From: Typhlomys cinereus
Lineage: Eukaryota > Chordata > Mammalia > Rodentia > Platacanthomyidae
Assembly (NCBI GenBank): GCA_023101885.1
Contig: JALPQD010000054.1
Coordinates: 2,034,893 to 2,098,892 of the forward strand
Direction: 5' to 3'
Length of the DNA: 64,000 bases
In this document: in pieces, positions 1 to 10,421 of the stretch
Layout of the letters: each line of letters opens with the position of its first letter
How positions within the stretch are numbered: the stretch's first letter is position 1
The notes under the pieces: generated by a model
Seen by the model: the letters and a program-made list of their open reading frames with translations, nothing else
What the model was told of the DNA's origin: nothing
The model's database searches: none
Translations under genes and position numbers: made by a program

Positions 1-79
1 GTCCAGCAGAACCGTTCAAAAGCCACAAAATCCACATAGTCAGATTTATCAGCAACACCCCACTTCTGGTACCAAATTC
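1..79 (-). mobile_element. MaLR-type internal sequence, 5' end with primer-binding-site region (partial)
   Basis: Read on the minus strand, the bases just after the LTR end contain TTGGTACCAGAAGTGGGG, then a stretch with spaced GTGG and 'ttttg' words. This is the layout seen directly downstream of the 5' LTR in ERVL-MaLR elements (tRNA-Leu-like primer site, then a non-coding leader). The element runs off the left edge, so its length is unknown. No coding content is visible. The family assignment rests on remembered resemblance, not a search. Confidence 0.55.
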
Positions 80-474
80 TGTTGCAGTCCGCCTGCATGG
101 TTGCTGATAAATGACCAGAACACAGCTTAAGGGAACAAGGAGTTTACTTTCTTACGATAGTCTGGTTACAGTTCATAGTCCAGCTTGACGGGAGAGCACA
201 CGCCAACACCAGGGCCGAGGGAACTGGCCACCATAATGGCTGAGAGATGGACAATCCTTACTTGCCAGACCAGCATGTCTGGCCAAGTATACAGAAGGAT
301 GCCAACTCTCTCAACCAGCTCTCTCTGATTTATCCAGGGCCTAATCCCACCCACCATGGGCTGGGTCTTCCCCAGCAGCTAGACAATCTCCTTCAGGTTT
401 GCTCTGGGCTTAACTCAACCATCAACTCTCTACAACTGTGCCCAGAGCTCAAACCCTCAAGAGTCAAGTTGACA
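80..474 (-). mobile_element. MaLR-type LTR (minus strand)
   Basis: On the minus strand this 395-bp segment begins TGTCAACTTGACTCTTGAGG and ends GACTGCAACA, the TG...CA termini expected of an LTR. It is followed at once by the primer-site-like sequence of the leader at 1-79. The right border falls where homology to the L1 3' UTR starts, so the LTR element probably inserted into that L1. Its open frame on the plus strand is incidental. The other LTR and the target duplication lie outside the window. Confidence 0.6.
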
Positions 475-901
475 CCTGTGCTTAACTATGACAGTCACCT
501 CTTGACAAAGATAAAAGATTGTTTAAATGAAAATGTTAATATAAGAAGAGACTCAAATATAGAAGGAAGAATAGGAAAAGGACATTGTATTGGGGGGAGA
601 GGGGAGTGTCCCATTTGCAGGATTGTTACCATCTATCTGGCAGTTTCTATACTATCCTTGATTGGTGAGATCAAACCTGTTCAGTTGCAAGTGACCAGGA
701 TGGGAAGTGAGAGTGAACTGTGGAAGATGTCTCCCTACTTACATGCAATACTTGACTGTGACTTATTTTTTCTACTGAAGGATGATGCCCTATCTCCTTT
801 TTTGGGGGCCCTCCTTCCATTTCCTTCCTGTTTATAATCTTTGTGATTACAGTAGGTATTAAAATATTTACTTTTGAATATGTCATTAAATGAGTTTGGA
901 G

Positions 902-3900
902 CTAGGATCCAACTTAGGTAGTACGTACGGTGTCAAATTTTCTGTGTCTGGGATACTTCACTCAATATAATTTTATCGAATTCCATCCATTTCCTGGCAA
1001 ATTTCATTAATTCATCTTTTTTGATAGCTGTGTAGTATTTCATTGCATAAATGTACACATCATCCTTAAACATTCATTAACTGTTTGACATTTGGGTTGA
1101 TTCCATGACTTAGTTGTTGTAAATAGTGCTGGTATGACATGGTTGTGCTCTTGTCACTATAGTGAATTTCTGCATTATGGGGGATTATTCCCAGAAGTGA
1201 TATAGCAGGGTCCTATGGCATTTCAATCTTTAACTTTTTTAGAAAACGCCATACTGATCACCAGAGTGGTTGTAGAAGCCTGCATTCCTGCAAGGAATGT
1301 ATGAAAGTTCTCTTTTCTCCACATCTTCTCCAGAATTTTGGTGTTGTTTGTATTGTGGATTTTTGCCATCCTGACTGGGATGAGGTGATATCTCAGGGAG
1401 GTTTTGATTTGGATTTCCTGATGGCTAAGGATGTGGAGCATTTTTTAAGATATTTGTTAGACATTTCAATTTCATCCCTTGTTAAGTTTCTTTTGAGTTC
1501 CAAGGCCCATTTTTTAGTTGGACCATTTGTTTCCTTGGTGTTCAGTTTTCTAAATTTTTGTGCACTCTGGATAATAGAGCTCTATCAGATATGTGGTTAG
1601 TGAAGATTTTCACCCATTCTGTGGGTTGCCTCTTTGCTCACTTTACAATCTATCTGAAAAAAAGCTCTTTAATTTCACAAGATCCCATTTGTTGAGTGTT
1701 GGTTGTAGTGACAATTAGATTTCTGTTTAGAAACTGTTGGCCTAGCCCAATCAGCTCAAGGAAATTCCCTAACCTTTCAACTATGTTTTTTTATGATCTC
1801 TGGCCTAAAATTAAGGTCCTTGATCCATTTGGAATTAATTTTTGTGCGTGGTGACAATTATGAGTCCAGTTTCAATCTTCTGCATGTGGACATACAGTTT
1901 TTCCAGCGCCATTTATTGAAGATGCTCTTCTTTTTCCATTGGATTTTTTGGGCCCTTTTGTCAAAGATCAAATGGCTGCAATTCTGTGGGTTTATATCTA
2001 GGACTTCAACCCATATCCATCAGTCTATGTGTCTATTTTGGAGCTAGTACCAGGCTGTTTTTAAAACTATGGATTTGTAGTATAGATTAAGGTTTGGTTT
2101 GATGATAACTCCAGCATTATTTTTGTTACCCTGGATTGTTTTTGCTATCCTGAGTCTTTTGTGCTTCCATATGAATTTTGAGATTATTTGGTCAATTTCT
2201 TTAAAGAATTGCTTTGGGATTTTGATTGCTCTAGCATTGAATCTGTATATTGCCTTTGGTAGGATGGTTATTTTTATAATATTGATTCTGCCAATCCAGG
2301 AACATGGGAGGTATTTCAACCTTCTGGTGTTTTCTGTAATTTCTCTCTTTAGGGTTTTAAAGTTTCCATCTTAAAAGTGTCTTATTTCCTTGGTTAGGTT
2401 TGTGGCAAGGTATTTCATTTTTTTAGGGGCTATAGTAAATTGGATTGTTTCTCTTAGGGCTTTTTTATATCTTTCATTCTGTGCATATAGGAAGGCCACT
2501 GATTTCTGTATGTTTATTTTGTATCCTGACACCCTGCTGAACTTCTGTATTAGTTCCAGGATTTTTCTGGTGGAGTTTTTGGGATCACTCAACTACATGA
2601 TCATGTCATCTGCAAATAGAGATAACTTGACTTCTTCCTTGCCTATTTGAATCCCTTTTATGTCCCTTTTTGTCTTATGGCTCCAGATAAGACTTCAAGT
2701 ACAATATTGAATAGAAGTGGTGAGAGTGGACATCCTTGTCTAGTTCCTGATTAAAGTAGGAATGCTTCAAGATTTTCCCCATTGAATATAATCCCTGCTG
2801 TTGGCTTGTTGTATACCATTTTTATTATATTGATAAAGGTTCCTTCCATTCCAACTGTCTCTAGGGTTTCAATCATCAAAGGTTGTTGGATCTTCTCAAA
2901 AGCTATTTCTGCATCTATCAAGAGTATCGTGTGGTCTTGGATTTTGGACTGGTTATGATAGATTACATTTATTGATTTGTGTATGTTGATCTAACCTTGT
3001 GTGCCTGGGTAAGGCTTTCTTGGTCCCCATGAATGATCTTTTTAATGTGTTTTTGAATCTGATTTGCTAAGACTTTGTTGAGAATCTTTGCATCTGTGTT
3101 CATCAAAGAGTGTGTCTTTATTAGGTTTTGGGATTAAAATGATATTAGCTTCATGGGAAGAATTTGGTAGTGTTCTTTCCTTTGTTATTTGATGGACTGT
3201 TTTAAGGCATATTGGTGTTATTTGTTCCTTAAATATCTGGTAGAACTCTGTGCTGAATCCATCTGGTCCAGGACATTTCTTGGTGGGAAGATTCAAGATT
3301 CCTTCATCTGTTTCCTCATATGTTATAGGACTATTTAAATAATTCAAAACTTCTTGATTCAATTTAGGTAAGTTGTACTTACCTTGGAATATACCCATTT
3401 TTTGTATTATCAAATTTCACAGAGTATAAGTTTTTGAAATATGACTTTGTAATTCTCTGAATTTCTTAGGTATCAGTAGTGATAACTCCATTTTCATTTC
3501 TAATTTTGTTAATTTGGGTTTTCTCTCTCTTGTTTTTGGTTAATTTAGCTAGGGGTGTATCAATCTTATTGACTTTTTTTTCAAAGAACCAGCTTTTTGT
3601 GTGGTTGACTCTCTGTATCATATTCTTTGTCTCAATTTTGGATATTTCTCCCTTGATTTTGTTAATCTTCTGTCTTCTACTGCTTTTGGGATTGGATTGC
3701 TCTTGCATCTCTAAAGTTTTAAGCTGCATTGTTAAGTTATTTATTTGTGACGTTTCTATTTTTTTGTTGTAGGCATTAAGAGCTATGAATTTACCACTTA
3801 GGACAGCTTTCGTTGTGTTCCAAAGACTTTGATAAGCTTTACTTTCATTATCATTTGCTTCCCGGAAATTTTGAATTTCCTTTTTAACTTCTTCCTGAAT

Positions 3901-4702
3901 CCAGTTCTCATTCAGCATCACAGTGTCTAGTTCCTAGGAGTCAGTGTATTTTCTGTTGTTTGTTGTGTTGTGGATGTCAAGCTTTAGACCATGGTAGTCT
4001 GATGGGGTACAGGCTAGAATTTCAACTTTCCTTTATATGTGGAGATTTATTTTGTGGTCCAATATGTGGTCTATTTTGGAGAAAGTTCCATGTGCTGGGA
4101 AAAATGTGTATTCATTGGTGTGTGGATTAAGAGTTCCATAGAGATCAGTAAGGTCCATTTCAGTAAGGGTTTGATCAATTTCCATAGTGTCTCTGTTAAG
4201 CTTTTGACCTCTTGATCTGTCCCATGTTGAGAAGGTGGTGTTGAAATCCCTAAGAATTATCATTTTGGAGTTGATTTCTTGCTTTAGATGCTATAGCATT
4301 TGCTTAATGAATGTGGAGGAGCCCATATTACATGCATGTATGTTCAATATTGTGAAGTCTTCCTGGTGAATTGTACCTGTGACTAAAAGGTAGTATCCAT
4401 CTGTGTCTCTTATGATTTTTTTTTTTTGGTTTGAAGTCCACTTTGTCCAATGGCATAATAGTTACCCCTGCATGTTTCTTGGTTCCATTAGCTTGCATAA
4501 TTTTTGACCAGCCTTTTATTTTTAGGATATGCCTATCTTTTGTGGTGAGATGAGTTTCCTGAAGGCTGCAGATTGATGGGTTGTGATTTTTAATCTGTTT
4601 GTAATCTGTTAATGTGTTTTTAATCTGTGTCTCTAGATTGGTGAGTTAATTCTATTGACATTTAAGGTTATTAATGGAGAAATTACTTTTAATTCCAGAC
4701 AC
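902..4702 (-). pseudogene. L1 ORF2 remnant (endonuclease/reverse transcriptase), copy A
   Basis: ORF2p normally nicks the target with an apurinic-type endonuclease, then reverse-transcribes L1 RNA at the nick. The fragments here match the other L1 copies in the window in order. The endonuclease part is at about 4030-4700 (a DFNT-type motif is visible near 4240). The RT part includes a CPGPDGF motif near 3270. The C-terminal part is near 1220-1440. Several frames are needed to follow it, with stops between them. The expected ATG reads GTG at 4700-4702, as it does in copy E. About 3.8 kb is retained, close to full length, so decay is by point changes and small indels. Confidence 0.85.
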
Positions 4703-4711
4703 TTTTTACAT

Positions 4712-5787
4712 TTAGTGTCTTTCATTATTGTATTATTTGGCTTTTAGATTTTGGTGGTATTATACTTCCCTTCTGTCCTCCTGAATATGCTTGCTCTTTT
4801 CTTCAAGTTTGAGTATCTTTTTTAGTATTTTTTGAAGGCCTGGTTTTGTAGACATGTAAGCCTTCAAGTTGTCTTTGTGCTGGAAAACTTTTCTTTTCCT
4901 CTCAATCATGACAGATAATTTTGCTGGGCATATCAGCCTGGGTTGACATTTTTGCTCATTCAATTCATGAAGTACATCTCTCCAAGCTCTTCTTGCTTTT
5001 ACTGTTTCCATTGAAAAGTCATTTGTTAATTTATTAGGTTTACCTTTAAAAGCAACTTTTTTCCTTTGAAGCTCTCAAAACCGTTTGTTTGTCTTGAATG
5101 CGGAATGTTTTGACTATTATTTGCTGTGGCGAGTTTCTATTTTGGTCATGTCTGTTTGGGGTATGGAATGCCTCCTTGTATATGGATAGGAAAAGAAAGT
5201 TTTTATTTATGATAATTTGAAAATTTTCCTCAGAAGTTTGGGATTCTTGTTCTGGTATTACACGAATGCACATGTTAGGCTTCTTCAGAATGTCCCATAA
5301 CTCTTGAATATTCCTCTCAAGTATCTTTTTGGTTTTAACAACCTCTTTCATTGAGCTGGTTAATTCTTCCACCTCATCTTCTACATCTGAAATTCTATTT
5401 TCTGCTTCATTAATTCGGCTAATAAGACTCTCTGTTGAGTTCTGTGTTGAAGATAACTTGTCTTTTAGTTCAATTTTAAACTCTGCTTGAGACTGTTTTA
5501 ACTGCTCTATGCCTGTTTTCGTTTCTTGAACTGTTTTTCTCAGCTCCTCCAAGTGCCTGTTGTGTTCCTGTTCAAAGTGGTTGATGTGGTTATTTAACTA
5601 CTCCCGGATTTCTTCTTTCATAATATTGATTATGGTAATGATTATGCTTTGAGAGTTGTTATCTTGGGTCAGGCTTTCTTGGCTATTTTCTGTGGATTTT
5701 TTCTATCTTTCTGAGGTTAATTCTTTCGGTGAGAGATTTGTTTTCTTGGGTTTTGTTTCTCATAGATTTGCACTTTGTCTTGGGCAT
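4712..5787 (-). pseudogene. L1 ORF1 remnant (RNA-binding coiled-coil protein), copy A
   Basis: ORF1p is a trimeric nucleic-acid chaperone that coats L1 RNA in the cytoplasmic RNP. The start is the ATG at 5785-5787 (MPKTKCKS type). The longest surviving frame (5046-5552) shows the coiled-coil heptads (EELRKTVQETKTGIEQLKQS), then the start of the RRM domain (ILERNIQELWDILKKPN). The C-terminal domain (RRAWRDVLHELN) is in a different frame at 4760-5011, so at least one frameshift separates them. The length of 1,076 bp is typical but not a multiple of three. Confidence 0.85.
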
Positions 5788-6650
5788 TGTTGTTTTATCT
5801 CTTAAGACCTTTCTATTTCTGCGTATTTTTGACTGAACTGAATTAGTTGGTATTACTTACTACTCTTGAGCAGTAGATGAGGCTTTTATACTGTTAGCAC
5901 ATCTTAAGTCAGGTTTAGTGGATAGAGGGTGAATATTAGTATGGTAGTGCATTTTTACGATTTAGTACCTTGGTGATATGTGAGGGTGAGTGGTATAGTT
6001 CCTGAAGTTGTATATGTTTTGGGGGTGGCTATATGGAAAAGTCACTCTACAGTAACTAATAATTGAAAGGAACAGGATGGTAAAAAGGGGGGTTTACATA
6101 TTTTTGGGCTGGGTGTGAAGAATCTCTTCCATGTGATAGGATGATTATAGAGGACTTCAGATGTGTGGCCTTTCGCCCCTGGAGCTTTGCTTGGGTTTTC
6201 TTTGGAATCTGTTGAATTCCAATGAGCAGTTTGTCCTCCCTGGACTCTGAGCATCCCAGGAGGGAGGAAAGGGCAGAGGTGCTGGTGAAGGTGCAGTTAA
6301 CCTGGGATTCTGGGGTGTGGTCTAGTGGCCCTCCCTAGCCCGGAGCAGGCTAGGTGCTGCTCCAACTGGCTGGTGGGAGAAGCTGGGACAAGCAGGTGAC
6401 CTGGGGCCTGGGAGTGAGCTAGGAGGATTTACCTGATGAGCAATATGTCCTCTCTGGACTGTGAGTGTCCCAGGTGGTCAAAAAGGACAGAGGTGCAGGT
6501 GAAAGCACAGTTAACCTGGCGATCTGGGGTGTGGCCTAGTGGCCCTCCTTTGCTGGGAGCAGGCTGGGTGCTGCTCTGATTGGATGGTGGGAGGAGCTGG
6601 GGTCAGCGGATTTACCTGATGAGCAGTGTGTCCCAGGTGGGCGGAAAGGG
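5788..6650 (-). promoter_or_regulatory. L1 copy A 5' UTR with tandem promoter-type monomers
   Basis: Read on the plus strand, the word GATGAGCA(G/A) followed by TGTCC and CTGGACT recurs at about 6220, 6435 and 6618, giving units of about 214 bp, 183 bp (31 bp shorter by an internal deletion) and a partial one of about 33 bp. Each unit also carries GGCAGAGGTGC, TTAACCTGG and GGTGGGAG words. Tandem 5' monomers act as promoters in mouse L1 (A, Gf, Tf). The same role here is inferred from position only. The stretch between the monomers and ORF1 is single-copy leader. Confidence 0.7.
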
Positions 6651-7496
6651 TGTTGTCGAGATTTTTGATATGTTGTATTTTCATTATCATAAGTTCTAGG
6701 AAATCCTGAATTTCCCTTTTGATTTCTTTCTGAACCCATTTCTTACTCAACATTGCAGTGTTTAGTTTTCAATAGTTAATGTATCTGTTGCTGTTTATTA
6801 TGTTGTGGATGTCAAGCTTTAGATCATGATGATCTGCCAGGGCACAGGCTATAATTTCAACTTTCTTGTATATGTGGAGATTTGTTTTGTGACCCAATAT
6901 GTGGTCTATTTTGGAGAAAGTTCCATGGGCTACTGAGAAAAATGTGTATTCCTTGGCTCTTGGATGGAAGGTTCAGTAGAGATCTGTTAGGTCCATTTCA
7001 GTAAGTGTTTAATTTAGTTCCAATGTGTCTCCGTTGAGTTTTTGGCCTGTTGACCTACCTATGTTGAGACTGCAGTATTGAAATCCCTAAGTATTGTCAT
7101 TTTGGGATTGATTTCTAGTTTTAGATGTTGTAGTGTCTGCTTAATGAATATAGAGGTGCCCATATTAGGTGTGTATATGTTCAGTATTGTGAAGTCTTCT
7201 GGTAAATTGTTCCTGTGACTTATATGTAGAATCCTTCTGTATTTTCTTTGGTTTGAAATCCACTTTGTTGGATAACATAATTGCTACCCCTGCTTGTTTC
7301 CTGGTTCCATTAGCTTAAAGAATTTTTGACCAGCCTTTTACTTTTAGAATGTGCCTATCTTTTGTGGTAAGATGTGTTTCCTGAAAGCATCAGATAGATG
7401 GGTTTTGATTTCTAATACATGTTTGTCTTTTGATTGATGACTTAATTCCATTGACATTTAGTGTTATAATAGGAAATTACTTTTAATTCCTGATAT
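6651..7496 (-). pseudogene. L1 ORF2 5' fragment (endonuclease part), copy B
   Basis: The reverse complement aligns by eye with the endonuclease end of ORF2 in copies C and D, from the start region (7480-7496) to the segment just past the endonuclease (6660-6760, fragment MLSKKWVQKEIKREIQDF). The rest of ORF2 was displaced by the insertion of copy A. Many stops and indels make it non-functional. Confidence 0.75.
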
Positions 7497-7504
7497 TTTC
7501 TTTT

Positions 7505-8582
7505 TTGGTGGCTTTCATAAGTATAGTATTTAGTTTGTAAGTTGTGATGTTAAGACATTTCCCTTCTGTCCTCCTGGATATGCTTTTCTTTTTTTTCAAG
7601 CTTGAGTATCTTTTCTAGCCTTTTTTTAAGGCTTGGTTTGGTGGTAATATAAGCCTTCAAGTTTTCTTTATAGTGAAAATTTTTTCTTTCACCCTTTTAC
7701 CTGGGCTAACACTTATGCTCATTCAATACTTGAAGTACATCTCTCCAAGGTCTTCTGGCTTTTACTGTTTCCATTGAAAAACACTTGTTATTTTGATAGG
7801 ATTACCTTTAAAAGTGACTTGTTTTTTTCTCTCTCTCAAAACTCTCAGCACATTCTCTTTGTCTTGTATGTATAGTGTTGTGACTATTAGTTGCCCTGGG
7901 GAGTTTCTATTTTAGTACTATCTGTTAGGGTATGGAATGCCTCTTGTGTTTGGATGGGCTTCTCCTTCTTTAGATGAGGAAAGTTTTCCTTGATGACAAT
8001 TTGAAATTTTTCCTTGGGTGTAGTATTTTGGGAGTCTTGTTCTGGATTCTGATTCTTATTCCATGAGTGTGCAAGTTAGGCTTCTTCCAGGTGTTCTGCA
8101 GCTCTTGAATATTCCTCTCAAGGATCTTCTTGGCTTTAACAACCTCTTTGATTGAACTGGGTAGTTCTTCCACTTTGTCTTCAAGGTCTAATATTCTATT
8201 TTCTGCTTCATTAGTTCTTCTGATTCTTCTGAGTTCTGGTTTGAACATAGTTTGTGTTTTAATTCAATTTTAAACTCTGCTTGAGATTTTAACTAATCTA
8301 TGCCTATTTTTGTTTCTTCAACTGCTTTTCTCATGTCCTCCAAGTGCCTGTTGTGTTCCTGTTCAAACTGGTTGATAGATTTCCTCTTTCATTGTTTTGG
8401 AAATAGTGAATTTAAAAAAAATAGTAAAATAGTAAAGTAAAAAATCATGCCTTTCAATTATTATCTTGGGTATAGCTTTCTTGCCTATTGTCTATTCTGT
8501 ATCATCGTGGGGTTGATTCTTTTGTAGGAGATTTGTTGTCTTGACCTTTGCTTCTGGTGGATTTGTACTATGACCTGTACAT
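7505..8582 (-). pseudogene. L1 ORF1 remnant, copy B
   Basis: The only sizeable surviving frame (7970-8248) contains the end of the coiled coil and the start of the RRM (RILDLEDKVEELPSSIKEVV, then KKILERNIQELQNTWKKPN), matching the same part of copies A and C. The N-terminal start would be at about 8580-8582. The C-terminal RAWRDVL region is recognisable near 7740 but in another frame. Confidence 0.75.
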
Positions 8583-8995
8583 TTTTTGTTTTACCTCTTA
8601 TGTCCTTCTTTTTGTTTCTGTGTGGTTTTGGCTGAGCAGTTATTACTAGTGTTTACCTGTCTGGTGTTGGTGTTATTTACTAGATGAGGCTATTGGACTG
8701 TTAGTATATCAATTAAGGCAGGTTTAGTAGACAGGGATTAGTATAGTAGTGCACTTTTTGGGTTTACTTCCTTGGTAACATGTGAGGGTGAGTGATACAG
8801 TCCCTGAAGTTACAAGGGTTTTTGGGTGGCTGTATGGAAATGTTAAAATGATGGTATGATTTGAGAAGACCTCAGATGAATGGTGTGGGTCCCCTAACCC
8901 TTTGCTTGGGCTTTTCTTTGGACTCCTTTGAATTCTGAAGAGCAGGAAGTCTGCTCAGAGGACTGACGAGCAGGGAATCCACCCTGGTCCTGGTC

Positions 8996-9385
8996 CAGAG
9001 CAGAAAGTAAAATTATCCTATTTACTAAAAGTAAAACTGAATTAGTAATTGAAAGCACTTAATTTATATGATTTAATTATTCATAACAAAAATTACTGTT
9101 AGGTGGTAAAGAATAGCAGACCAACTTTATATAATTTATTAAAAAACACTGTTATTTATATTATCAGGATACCTTTGTTGCCTTTTTAAATTTGCTAATT
9201 AACATCCTTGAATATAGGAATCCTTATTGAAAACTATTTAAAAAGATAAATAACAGCATGTCTTTTGTCAGCCTATTAAACTTGAAGTCAATTAAGAATA
9301 TCACTTCCAAATTTTGTAAATGTGAATTTTTCACGATGGACTGAGATATAAAATATTTCCTTTTATTTTTGTGACATTGTATAAC
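8996..9385. other. AT-rich DNA between L1 copies, no gene seen
   Basis: About 390 bp of AT-rich sequence with stops in all frames and no repeat that I recognise. It ends at the left target-site duplication of L1 copy C. Confidence 0.6.
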
Positions 9386-9398
9386 TTATGTAAATCTT
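9386..9398. repeat. Left target-site duplication of L1 copy C
   Basis: TTATGTAAATCTT, identical to 15964-15976. Confidence 0.9.
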
Positions 9399-10421
9399 TT
9401 TTTAAAATTTTTATTACTATTTCTGCTCATACAAACTTAGTAGGTACACCAGTTCCTTCCCTCCCTTCTCCTCACCCCGGCTCCCCTGCTCCCCCTCCCC
9501 TTACCCCTCCATCCCCATTCCCCAGTGCCTCCCCCCCAAACCCTGGGGAATCCTTTAATGTGCATGCCAGTCTCTCCTCTGGGCCCTCCTTTCCGATGAC
9601 GTACAGAACCCAGTGGCATTTCCCTGAATCTTTTCCTGTTTTCCCCTTAAGCATAGGAACACTACTGTGGCTGTCAATCCCTTGCCTCCAAGAGATGCCT
9701 TTAGCAAATGCTAGACCTTGTGGGGTCAATAATTTCTTGGACATTGCGCAGGGCATGCAAAGACCAATTATGATTGCTTCAGCCCTAATTTGTGTGGAGT
9801 ATCTTGCATATCATGGTTCCTCCCATCCTTGTGCTCTTACAATCTTACCACCCCTTTTTCCGCAAATTTCCCTGAGCTTCAGGATGGGGAGAGATTAGGC
9901 TGGGCTAGTTCTAGGGGGTTGATATAGAGTCTCTGAAGTTCTGGATTATGGTTTGTTGATTTTCTTTTGCAGTTTTGCTGCTCCTGCAATGCCCTTCACT
10001 CCATCCTGCTGGGCACTGTATGTCGCCCCATAGCCAGAGACAAAAAGCTGTTAAACTAGAGTCTTATTATAAGAGCCCATTCAAAGGTAGTTGTAATAAA
10101 ATTAGGAAACCACAGTGAAGGAGGGGCCAATCACCCATTTGCAAAATGATTACTTTTTATCTGCCAGACTATATGCCTCCCCTTCTGGTGAGATCACACC
10201 CCCTCAGTTGTAAATGATCAGGAATGAATGTCTGTGAACTTAGCCAGATGTCTCATTACTTACTTGCTGTCCTTGTTGGAGGCCTATTTTCTCTGCTGTA
10301 AAGTGATCCCCTCTTTCCTTGTTTCTGGTGTGGCTCTCCTACCCCATTCCTCCTGTTCATAATCCTTGCAATTACTGTAGGTATTAGATTTGTCTTTGAG
10401 TGTCTCTGGGTGGGTTTGGTA
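9399..10421 (-). other. L1 3' UTR with polypurine tract, copy C
   Basis: Non-coding 3' end between the ORF2 stop (10422-10424 on the plus strand) and the poly(A). On the L1 sense strand it carries a G-rich polypurine run (the C/T-rich 9456-9535 on the plus strand), close to the tail, as in copies D, E, F, G and H. A 175-codon plus-strand frame across it (9371-9898) is an artefact of this composition. Confidence 0.8.

Larger units (their letters stand above)
475..6650 (-). mobile_element. L1 retrotransposon copy A, minus strand, 3' end cut by the LTR
   Basis: The reverse complement reads 5' UTR with promoter monomers (5788-6650), ORF1 (4712-5787), ORF2 (902-4702) and the start of the 3' UTR (475-901). 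The poly(A) end is missing because the MaLR element abuts at 475. The 5' end stops at GGCGGAAAGG, the same monomer position where copy E stops, which suggests a real 5' terminus. On the right it meets ORF2 sequence of another L1 (copy B) mid-gene, so A is inserted in B. Frameshifts and stops throughout make it inactive. Confidence 0.88.
6651..8995 (-). mobile_element. L1 retrotransposon copy B, minus strand, interrupted by copy A
   Basis: The segment starts abruptly in ORF2 (homologous to 13180-14028 of copy C), continues through ORF1, and ends in a 5' UTR of roughly 400 bp. Its 3' two-thirds should lie left of copy A, outside the window. It looks more diverged than A and C: its longest frame is about 92 codons and its ORF2 start is eroded to ATA near 7494-7496. 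The 5' border at about 8995 is approximate because no target duplication can be checked. Confidence 0.8.

Noticed and set aside
247..837. 196-codon plus-strand frame
   Set aside because: It crosses the border between the MaLR-type LTR and the L1 3' UTR, so it cannot be a single ancestral gene.
9371..9898. 175-codon plus-strand frame rich in proline and serine
   Set aside because: It lies antisense to the L1 copy C 3' UTR. The proline run is the C/T-rich tract, and the same frame type appears at other L1 3' ends.
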